43,922 nucleotides of DNA. Origin: Streptomyces griseoluteus (GTDB taxonomy: Bacteria; Actinomycetota; Actinomycetes; Streptomycetales; Streptomycetaceae). The DNA is taken from assembly GCA_000717735.1 (NCBI GenBank), contig JOBE01000054.1, forward strand, positions 1 through 43,922, given 5' to 3'. A model generated the notes under the pieces. It had not been told where the DNA came from. It worked only from the letters and a program-made list of their open reading frames with translations, and made no database searches. Made by a program: the position numbers and the translations under genes. Shown piece by piece: positions 7,083 through 13,467 of the stretch (positions are counted from its first letter, which is position 1; each line of letters starts with the position of its first letter).

Positions 7083-8003
7083 GTGACTCGACGCTTGATG
7101 CTCCTCGACACCGCCAGCCTGTACTTCCGCGCGTACTTCGGCGTACCGGACTCCGTCCGGGCGCCCGACGGCTCCCCGGTGAACGCCGTGCGCGGGCTGC
7201 TCGACTTCATCACCCGGCTCGTGCAGGACCACCGCCCGGACGACCTGGTGGCCTGCTGGGACGACGACTGGCGGCCTCAGTGGCGGGTGGACCTGATCCC
7301 CTCGTACAAGGCGCACCGGGTCGCCGTCGAGACGGAGACCGGCCCGGACGAGGAGGAGATCCCGGACACCCTGTCCCCCCAGGTGCCGGTGATCGAGGAG
7401 GTCCTCGCGGCACTGGGCATCGCCCGCGTGGGGGCGGCGGGGTACGAGGCCGACGACGTGATCGGGACGCTGGCGGGCCGCGCCGAGGGGCCGGTGGACA
7501 TCGTCACGGGCGACCGTGACCTGTTCCAGCTGGTGGACGACGCGCGAGGCGTCGGCGTGCTGTACCCGCGCAAGGGGGTCGGCGACTGCGATCTGGTGGA
7601 CGCGGAACTGATCCGCGGGAAGTACGGGGTGCGCCCCGACCAGTACGCGGACTTCGCGGCGCTCCGCGGCGACGCCAGCGACGGGCTGCCCGGCGTGAAG
7701 GGCATCGGCGAGAAGACGGCGGCGCAGCTGATCACGGAGTACGGGGACCTGGCGGGCGTACGGGCGGCCGCGGAGGACCGGACGTCGAAGCTGACGCCTG
7801 CCAAGCGCCGCGGGATCGTGGAGGCGGCGGCGTACCTGGACGTCGCGCCCACGGTGGTGCGGGTCGCCGGGGACGTACCGCTGCCGGAGTTCGACGCGGC
7901 CCTGCCGACGGCTCCCCGCGACCCGGAGGCGCTGGACGCGCTGGTGAAGCGCTGGGGGCTGGGCGGCGCGGTCGGGCGGCTGCTGCCCGTCCTGGCGCGC
8001 TGA
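7083..8003 (+). CDS. 5'-3' exonuclease (FEN/Pol I N-terminal-like)
   Basis: A 306-residue protein like the N-terminal 5'-nuclease domain of DNA polymerase I, as a free-standing enzyme. It has MLLDTASLYFRAYF at the N-terminus, acidic metal-binding segments CWDDDWRP, AAGYEADDVIGTLA and VTGDRDLFQLVDD, and the helix-hairpin-helix region GDASDGLPGVKGIGEKTAAQL. It probably removes RNA primers or flaps in replication and repair. The GTG start at 7083 gives the family N-terminus. No strong ribosome binding site is visible, so the message may be leaderless or weakly initiated. It is a single gene. Confidence 0.92.
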   Translation: MTRRLMLLDTASLYFRAYFGVPDSVRAPDGSPVNAVRGLLDFITRLVQDHRPDDLVACWDDDWRPQWRVDLIPSYKAHRVAVETETGPDEEEIPDTLSPQVPVIEEVLAALGIARVGAAGYEADDVIGTLAGRAEGPVDIVTGDRDLFQLVDDARGVGVLYPRKGVGDCDLVDAELIRGKYGVRPDQYADFAALRGDASDGLPGVKGIGEKTAAQLITEYGDLAGVRAAAEDRTSKLTPAKRRGIVEAAAYLDVAPTVVRVAGDVPLPEFDAALPTAPRDPEALDALVKRWGLGGAVGRLLPVLAR

Positions 8004-8041
8004 CAGCAGGGAAACCATTGGGTCGACCGCACCCGGGGATG

Positions 8042-8060
8042 CTAGCTTAGGCATACCTAA
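8042..8060 (+). promoter_or_regulatory. Iron box (DmdR1/IdeR/DtxR-type operator)
   Basis: CTAGCTTAGGCATACCTAA matches the 19-bp actinobacterial iron-box consensus TWAGGTWAGSCTWACCTWA at 16 of 19 positions, by eye. It lies 26 bp upstream of the GTG of the siderophore-interacting protein gene, where it would overlap the promoter. Iron-dependent repression follows from the known role of such boxes. Confidence 0.8.
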
Positions 8061-8085
8061 GTACGTCGAGTCAGGAGAGCCCCTC

Positions 8086-8922
8086 GTGGCAGAGCAGCCG
8101 GCCCGCAAGGCACCGAAGGCCACCGAAGCACGTGTGGTGCGCACCGAGCGGCTCACCCCGCACATGGTGCGGATCGTCCTCGGCGGCCCCGGACTCGACG
8201 CCTTCGAGGTCGGCGCGTACACCGATCACTACGTGAAGCTGCTGTTCGCCCCGGAAGGGGTCGCCTACCCGGAGCCGTTCGACATGGAGCGGATCCGGGA
8301 GGAGTTCCCCCGGGACCAGTGGCCGACGACGCGGACGTACACGGTACGGGCGTGGGACCCGGTCCACCGCGAGCTGACCGTCGACTTCGTGGTCCACGGC
8401 GACGAGGGCCTCGCCGGCCCGTGGGCCGCCCGCGCCACGGAAGGCGAGACCGTGCGCTTCCTCGGCCCCGGTGGCGGTTACACGCCGGACCCGGCGGCGG
8501 ACTGGCACCTGCTCGCGGGCGACGAGAGCGCGCTGCCGGCCATCGCGGTGGCCCTCGAGGCGCTGCCCGCCGGAACGAAGGTGCACGCGTTCGTGGAGAT
8601 CCCCGACGCGAGCGAGGAGCAGAAGTTCGCGACGGCCGCCGGTGTCGACGTCACCTGGCTGCACCGGGGCGACCGCCCGACGGGCGAGACCCTCGTCGAG
8701 GCCGTACGCGCCCTGGACTTCCCTGCGGGCGACGTGCACGCCTTCGTCCACGGCGAGGCGGGCTTCGTGAAGGACCTCCGCCGCCACCTGCGGCTCGACC
8801 GCGGGGTGCCGCGCGAACGCCTGTCGATCTCGGGCTACTGGCGCCAGGGGAAGTCGGACGAGGCGTGGCGCGCGATCAAGCGGGAGTGGAACGACCAGGT
8901 GGAGCGCGAGCAGGAGAACTGA
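8086..8922 (+). CDS. Siderophore-interacting protein (ferric-siderophore reductase, ViuB/YqjH type)
   Basis: A 278-residue flavoprotein of the SIP family. An N-terminal FAD-binding barrel carries the RTYTVR motif (83-88), and a C-terminal NAD(P)H-binding fold contains WHLLAGDESALPAI, HRGD, HGEAGFVKDLRRHLR and ISGYWRQGKSDEAWR. Members reduce cytosolic Fe(III)-siderophores to release iron. The GTG start at 8086 follows CAGGAGAG. An iron box directly upstream supports induction under iron limitation. It is a single gene with no siderophore biosynthesis genes nearby. Confidence 0.93.
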   Translation: MAEQPARKAPKATEARVVRTERLTPHMVRIVLGGPGLDAFEVGAYTDHYVKLLFAPEGVAYPEPFDMERIREEFPRDQWPTTRTYTVRAWDPVHRELTVDFVVHGDEGLAGPWAARATEGETVRFLGPGGGYTPDPAADWHLLAGDESALPAIAVALEALPAGTKVHAFVEIPDASEEQKFATAAGVDVTWLHRGDRPTGETLVEAVRALDFPAGDVHAFVHGEAGFVKDLRRHLRLDRGVPRERLSISGYWRQGKSDEAWRAIKREWNDQVEREQEN

Positions 8923-8938
8923 GCCGCTGAGCATGTGA

Positions 8939-8975
8939 GAGGGGGGTGGGGGCCGAGGCCCTCACCCCCCCCTCC
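8939..8975. terminator. G/C-rich terminator hairpin after the SIP gene
   Basis: GAGGGGGGTG near GGGCC is followed by GGCCC and a C-run ending CTC, forming a stem-loop 17 bp beyond the stop of the siderophore-interacting protein gene. It lies between two convergent genes and may serve both. Part of it belongs to a duplicated segment (8952-9034). Confidence 0.65.
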
Positions 8976-9034
8976 GCGTTACGTGGCGGGGGAGGCAGGA
9001 GCCGAGGCCCCCAACCCCTCCGCGTTACGTCGCG
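8952..9034. repeat. Imperfect direct duplication at the 3' end of the MerR gene
   Basis: Copy 1 (about 8952-8987) and copy 2 (9001-9034) both run GCCGAGGCCC, a C-rich stretch, then CTCCGCGTTACGT and GCG. The second copy contains the stop codon of the MerR gene (TTA at 9025-9027 on the plus strand), so copy 1 looks like a duplicated gene end beyond the stop. Confidence 0.7.
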
Positions 9035-9657
9035 CGGCCGAAGACGTGGTTCGAGGCGTCCACGTGGGCCAGCCGCCGCATCGCACCGAAGATCGCGTCG
9101 CCGAGGACCGTGCCGACGACGACACTCTCCACGAGCTCCTCGCGCGCCACATGGTGCGCCACGTACTCCAGGTCCGCCCGCGCCACCCGCTCCGCCGCGT
9201 CCGCGTAGGCGTCGAGGACCTCGGCGAACCCGCCGTGGCCGACGTCTTCGAGCGCCGCGAGGGCCGTCGCCAGCGCCTCCCCCGCCGGGTTGTCCGGAGA
9301 GGCCTGCCAGCCGCGCACGGCGATCAGCTCCGCGACGGTCTTCCGCGCCTCCTCGATCCCGGCGTCCGGGTCGCGGTCGTAGCGCGGCACGATCCGGTTC
9401 GCCGCGACGCCCAGCACCTTGTGCACCGGCCGCTCGGGGTCGTCGACCGCCACGATCACATCACGGATCCCCGCGACCGATAGGCCGCCCACGTCGAGGA
9501 GCGCCCGGATCAGGCGCAGGCGCTGGACGTGCGTCTCGCCGTACGAGGCCTGGTTCGGGCTCGTCAGCTCACCGGCCGGCAGCAGCCCTTCCCGTACATA
9601 GAACTTGATCGTCGGCACGGACACCCCGGTCCTGCGACTCAACTCTCCGATGCGCAC
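9025..9657 (-). CDS. MerR-family transcriptional regulator
   Basis: A 210-residue regulator. The N-terminal winged helix is at about 1-70 (RIGELSRRTGVSVPTIKFYVREGLL...), followed by the linker helix and an alpha-helical C-terminal domain of unknown ligand, longer than in the short metal-sensing MerR proteins. The GTG at 9657 was chosen because GGAGAGG lies 9 bp upstream; a TTG 27 bp further out is less likely. It is divergent from the two membrane-protein genes, with inverted repeats between them, so it probably controls them and itself. Confidence 0.9.
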   Translation of the reverse strand: MRIGELSRRTGVSVPTIKFYVREGLLPAGELTSPNQASYGETHVQRLRLIRALLDVGGLSVAGIRDVIVAVDDPERPVHKVLGVAANRIVPRYDRDPDAGIEEARKTVAELIAVRGWQASPDNPAGEALATALAALEDVGHGGFAEVLDAYADAAERVARADLEYVAHHVAREELVESVVVGTVLGDAIFGAMRRLAHVDASNHVFGRAT

Positions 9658-9713
9658 GACGTATTCACCTCTCCGATCCTTCAACGGCCTTGCCGACCGA
9701 CACCCCCATCATA

Positions 9714-9751
9714 GATAGTGGCGCTATCAGATAGCGGCTAGTACCACTATC
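9714..9751. promoter_or_regulatory. Paired inverted repeats, candidate MerR operator
   Basis: GATAG-N5-CTATC (9714-9728) is followed at once by GATAG-N12-CTATC (9730-9751). All four half-sites fit (G)ATAG(T/C)G(G/C). They sit in the 118-bp gap between the MerR gene and the divergent membrane-protein gene. Binding by the MerR protein is inferred from position. Confidence 0.6.
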
Positions 9752-9775
9752 CATACTTCCCACGGGGGGATTCGT

Positions 9776-10780
9776 ATGTCCTCATTCAGCAGGCCCTCAC
9801 TCAGCACCTCCACGCTCCGGCCACTCGCCCGGCTGCACCGACCACTGGTCTGGTACGCCGGCTCGATGGTCGCCCTCGCGCTCGTCTCCGCCGTCGGAGT
9901 GGTCGTCGACGACCGGATCCTGGTGGGCGTGCCGATCTGGACCAAGCCGCTCAAGTTCTCGGTCTCGCTCTTCGCCTACGCGCTCTCGCTCGCCTGGATG
10001 CTCTCCTTCCTCGCCCCGCTCTCCCGCGCCCACCGGATCGGCTGGTGGGCCGGAACCGTCGTCGCCGTCACCGGCGCGGGCGAGATGGTGCTCGTCACTC
10101 TCCAGGTGATCCGCGGCACCCAGAGCCACTTCAACCAGGAGACCCCCTTCGACGCGGCCCTCTTCCAGACCATGGGAGCCACCATCGCCGTCCTGTGGTT
10201 CGCCTCCCTGGCCATCGCGGTGCTCCTGCTGCGCGCCCGGATCCTCGACCGCGCCACCGCGTGGGCCGTCCGCCTCTCCTCGCTGATCGCCCTCGCGGGC
10301 TCCGCCGTGGGGTTCCTGATGGTGGGTCCGACCCCGGATCAGCTGGCGGTCGACGACTCCCCCATCATCGGCGCCCACAGCGTCGGCGTGCCGGACGGCG
10401 GCCCCTCGATGACGCTGACCGGCTGGTCGACCACCGGCGGCGACCTGCGCGTGCCGCACTTCTTCGGCATGCACGCGCTCCAGCTGCTCCCGCTGCTCCT
10501 GCTCGTCCTGACCGCTCTCGCACCGCGCTTCGCCCGGCTCGCCGACGAGAGGTTCCGCCTGCGGGTCACCCTCACCGCCGCGGGAATGTACGCGGCGACC
10601 TTCGCCCTGCTGACCTGGCAGGCACTGCGCGGCCAGGCCCTGTTCTCACCGGACGGCGCGACGCTCGCCGCAGCGGGAGCGATAGCCCTGCTCGGCGCCG
10701 CCGCCACCGCACTCCCCCTCCGCACGCCCTCCCCCGCCCCTGCCCCTGCGCCTGCCCCCTCCGAGGAAGTCCCGGCATGA
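9776..10780 (+). CDS. Polytopic membrane protein of unknown function
   Basis: A 334-residue protein with about seven predicted membrane spans (for example VWYAGSMVALALVSAVGVVV, FAYALSLAWMLSFLA, ALQLLPLLLLVLTALA). The tail PAPAPAPAPSEE is low-complexity Pro/Ala. One extracytoplasmic stretch contains GAHSVGVPDGGPSMTLTGWS. I do not recognise a characterised family. The start ATG follows a G-rich site (CGGGGGG). The next gene overlaps by ATGA, so the two products are translationally coupled and may form one complex. The MerR gene upstream is the likely regulator. Confidence 0.8.
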   Translation: MSSFSRPSLSTSTLRPLARLHRPLVWYAGSMVALALVSAVGVVVDDRILVGVPIWTKPLKFSVSLFAYALSLAWMLSFLAPLSRAHRIGWWAGTVVAVTGAGEMVLVTLQVIRGTQSHFNQETPFDAALFQTMGATIAVLWFASLAIAVLLLRARILDRATAWAVRLSSLIALAGSAVGFLMVGPTPDQLAVDDSPIIGAHSVGVPDGGPSMTLTGWSTTGGDLRVPHFFGMHALQLLPLLLLVLTALAPRFARLADERFRLRVTLTAAGMYAATFALLTWQALRGQALFSPDGATLAAAGAIALLGAAATALPLRTPSPAPAPAPAPSEEVPA

Positions 10781-11202
10781 CCACGTTCCTCTTCGAGCTG
10801 ACGTTCCTCCTCGCGGCGCCCGTCTGGCTCCTGATGATCGTCGCGCCGAACTGGCGGGGCACCGAACGCGTCGCCGCCTCACCGCTGACCGTCCTCCCGC
10901 TCCTCGCGGTCTGGGCCGTCCTGACCGCCCCCGTCTTCCCGGAACTGTGGACGGCGGTCAGCAGCCCCGACATCGACACCTTCCGCGAGCTGGCGGCTCT
11001 CGCGAACGGCGCCGGCGCGATCTGGGCACAGATCCTCGCCTGGGACCTGCTCCTCGGCCAGTGGATGTACCGCGAGGCCCGCCGCCTCGCCCTCTCCCCC
11101 TTCCTGATGGCCCCTCTCCTGCTCCTGACGATCCTCCTCTCCCCCATCGGTCTCCCGATCTTCCTGGCGGCCCGATCCTGGAAGACCCGGAACGCGGACT
11201 AA
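10777..11202 (+). CDS. ABA4-like membrane protein (DUF4281)
   Basis: A 141-residue protein with four predicted membrane spans, beginning FLFELTFLLAAPVWLLMIVAP and containing WAQILAWDLLLGQWMYREA, the pattern of the ABA4-like/DUF4281 family. The plant namesake is needed for neoxanthin formation; the bacterial role is unknown. The ATG is inside the stop of the preceding gene (ATGA overlap), which implies coupled expression under the MerR-linked promoter. Confidence 0.8.
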   Translation: MTTFLFELTFLLAAPVWLLMIVAPNWRGTERVAASPLTVLPLLAVWAVLTAPVFPELWTAVSSPDIDTFRELAALANGAGAIWAQILAWDLLLGQWMYREARRLALSPFLMAPLLLLTILLSPIGLPIFLAARSWKTRNAD

Positions 11203-11211
11203 TCTCCACCC

Positions 11212-11694
11212 ATGCGAAACACCGACCGTGCCGTGGGCGCCGTCCTCGGCTCCGCGGTGGGCGACGCGCTGGGCGCACCCTTCGAGTTCGGGCTTGCCGG
11301 CGTCTTCCGCGAACGCTTCCCGGACGGCATCGGTGAGCTGTGCGGAGGCGGCGGCTGGGATCCGGGCGAGGCCACCGAGTTCAACGGCGCGGTCTGGCCC
11401 TGCCTGGGCTCGGCGGTCTGGGCACTGCGCACCACGTGCTCCTTCGAGCAGGCCCTCGCCGCTGCGGTGGACCTGGGAGGCGACACCGACACGGTGGCGG
11501 CCGTGACCGGCATGCTCGCGGGCGCGGTGTACGGCCCCGACGCCTTCCCCGCCCGCTGGACCTCCACCCTGCACGTTCCCCTCCCCGGGTCAGACGGCCG
11601 GATCCTGCGCGCCGGCGATCTGCGGGACCTGGCGAATGCGCTGACGGAGCAGGGCGGAAGCGGGGCCCCGCGGCCGGGATCACCCCTTCGGTGA
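11212..11694 (+). pseudogene. ADP-ribosylglycohydrolase with in-frame internal deletion
   Basis: An open frame of 160 residues, whereas family members have about 300. The N-terminus (GAVLGSAVGDALGAPFEF... CGGGGWDPGEAT) and the C-terminus (EFNGAVWPCLGSAVWALRTT... LGGDTDTVAAVTGMLAGAVYG... ARWT) match the two ends of ADP-ribosylglycohydrolases. The middle is absent: after GGGWDPGEAT the family continues with the metal-binding DDT segment and about 150 helical residues. The junction is at residues about 51-53. The frame is intact and the GGDTD metal motif is kept, but loss of the first metal site and core helices predicts an inactive product. The position of the junction is judged from memory of the family. 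Confidence 0.75.
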
Positions 11695-11831
11695 GGTGGA
11701 CGGCTCGACCCTGGCGGACAGCCGGCGTCCGGGTCAGGCCGTCCGCTTTCGGGCTGTCAGCCGCGCCGACGGGACCGCCCTGTCGGCCGAACTCGGAGTC
11801 TTCGGGCATCCGGCGGCGCTACGTCGCGACG

Positions 11832-13229
11832 TCAGCTCCGTGCGCGGACCGTGGCGAGGACCTCGCGGTCCGGCTGGAGGGTGAGGCTCGGGACAGGGCG
11901 TATGTCGTCGGTGGTGAGGTCCAGGTGGTTGCGGCGGGCGAGAACGGCCAGTACCAGGACGGCTTCGACGAGGGCGAAGCGGGTGCCGAGGCAGACGCGG
12001 GGGCCGCCGCCGAAGGGGAACCAGGCGTATTCGGGTATCTGCTCGGCGGGTTCGCCGTCCTCGGTGGTGAGCCAGCGCTCGGGGCGGAACGCCTCCGCGT
12101 CGCCGTACCAGCGGGGGTCGCGGTGCGTAGCCCACTGGCTGGTCCAGACGCGGGTGCCGGCGGGGACCGGCGTGCCGCCCAGGGTGGCGCCTTCCTTGGC
12201 CAGGCCGGTGATCAGCCAGATCGTCGGGTAGAGACGCAGGGTCTCCTTGATGACGGCCTGGGCGTAGGTGAGGGAGGTGTAGTCGTCGAAGCCGGGTTCG
12301 TGGTCCGCGAGGACCCGGTCGAGTTCCTCGGTGAGGGTGTCGCGGACCCGGGGGTTGCGGGAGAGCAGGTACCAGGCCCAGACGAGGGTGGAACTGGTGG
12401 TCTCGTGGCCGCCGATGTAGAGGGTGACGGTCTCGTCCCGGATCTCCTGGTCGGAGAGGGGCGCGCCGGTCTCGTCGCGGGCGGCGAGGAGGCGGCTCAG
12501 GAGGTCGGGGCGCTCGGTGTCGCCGTCGCGGTGGCGGGAGACGACACGGGCAACCTCCGCGTCGATGACGGCGGTGGCGCGCTTGATGCGGGCGCGCCCG
12601 GGGGTGGGCACCCAGTCGGGGAGCACCGCTCCGATGCCGCTGAACTCGGCGCCGATCTCCTTCTGCGCGATGTCCATCGCCTGCCCGATGGCCTCGGCGT
12701 CCGCTGCGGTGTCGACGCCGAAGATGGTGCGGACGGCGATGAGCTGGGTGAGGGCGGCCATCTCCTTCTTGATGTCGACCTGCTGTCCGTCGGCCCACCG
12801 GTCGGCGAGGGCGACAGCGCACTCGGTCATGGTCGTCGCGTAGGAGCGGACCTGCTTGGGGCGCACTGAGGGCTGCACGAGGGAACGCTTGCGTCGCCAG
12901 TCGGCCCCGCGGGAGACGATGACACCGTTGCCGAGGAGGGTGCGGAAGGCGATGCCGAGGTCGGGCTGGTCGAAGGTGCGCTCGACCTCGGTGAGGAGTT
13001 CGCCGACGGTGTCGGGGTGGGCGACGAAGAGGGACGGTTTGCGGCCGAAGCGCCAGCGGACGAAGTCGCCCCGGTCCCGGAGTTGTTCGAAGAAGCCGAG
13101 GGGGTCCTTGCCGAACGCGGGCAGGTTCCCGAGGAGGGGCACTCCTCGGGGGCCTTCCGCGATGCCCGATGACGGCGCCGCCGTCTCGCCACGTGCCTCG
13201 GCGTGCGGATGTCCGGCTTGCGTGGTCAT
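11832..13229 (-). CDS. Cytochrome P450
   Basis: A 465-residue P450: I-helix oxygen-binding GGHETT (273-278), ExxR as ETLR (329-332), and heme loop FPFGGGPRVC with the cysteinate ligand C413. An N-terminal GVPLLGNLPAFGKDPLGFFEQL segment resembles the longer CYP4/CYP102-like fatty-acid type rather than the shorter (about 400-residue) CYP105/107 type. No membrane anchor is seen, so it is soluble. The ATG at 13229 follows GGAGGGGA. No ferredoxin or reductase gene is adjacent; the ferredoxin at 32.9 kb is distant. The substrate is unknown. Confidence 0.92.
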   Translation of the reverse strand: MTTQAGHPHAEARGETAAPSSGIAEGPRGVPLLGNLPAFGKDPLGFFEQLRDRGDFVRWRFGRKPSLFVAHPDTVGELLTEVERTFDQPDLGIAFRTLLGNGVIVSRGADWRRKRSLVQPSVRPKQVRSYATTMTECAVALADRWADGQQVDIKKEMAALTQLIAVRTIFGVDTAADAEAIGQAMDIAQKEIGAEFSGIGAVLPDWVPTPGRARIKRATAVIDAEVARVVSRHRDGDTERPDLLSRLLAARDETGAPLSDQEIRDETVTLYIGGHETTSSTLVWAWYLLSRNPRVRDTLTEELDRVLADHEPGFDDYTSLTYAQAVIKETLRLYPTIWLITGLAKEGATLGGTPVPAGTRVWTSQWATHRDPRWYGDAEAFRPERWLTTEDGEPAEQIPEYAWFPFGGGPRVCLGTRFALVEAVLVLAVLARRNHLDLTTDDIRPVPSLTLQPDREVLATVRARS

Positions 13230-13412
13230 GCGAGTCCCCTCCCCAACTGGCCTGCCGTGCTGGTGAGTCCATGCAAGCGGAAGGGCTCCGCCCACGCCAC
13301 CCCTGTGGACGACGGCCTGTGGACAACTACGTTCGGGCGACCGCCTGCGCGTGACGTGACCACCTTCAAGCGACGGCCTCGGCGGCGACGGGCGCCGGAT
13401 GTCCGGGAACGC

Positions 13413-13446
13413 CGAGTGCCCGTGGCCAGATGGCCACGGGCACTCG
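13413..13446 (-). terminator. Terminator after the helicase gene
   Basis: CGAGTGCCCGTGGCCA and TGGCCACGGGCACTCG form a perfect 16-bp stem around GA, 22 bp beyond the helicase stop. Confidence 0.85.
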
Positions 13447-13467
13447 CTGCCGAAGGAGGGGAAGCCG

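Noticed and set aside
12603..12612. GGGTGGGCAC, resembling a third copy of the stem-loop repeat
   Set aside because: Lies inside the P450 coding region and lacks both stems.
13230..13412. Possible small RNA or tRNA between the P450 and helicase genes
   Set aside because: Only a short direct repeat (CCTGTGGAC) is seen. No cloverleaf and no promoter-terminator pair can be assigned beyond the helicase terminator.
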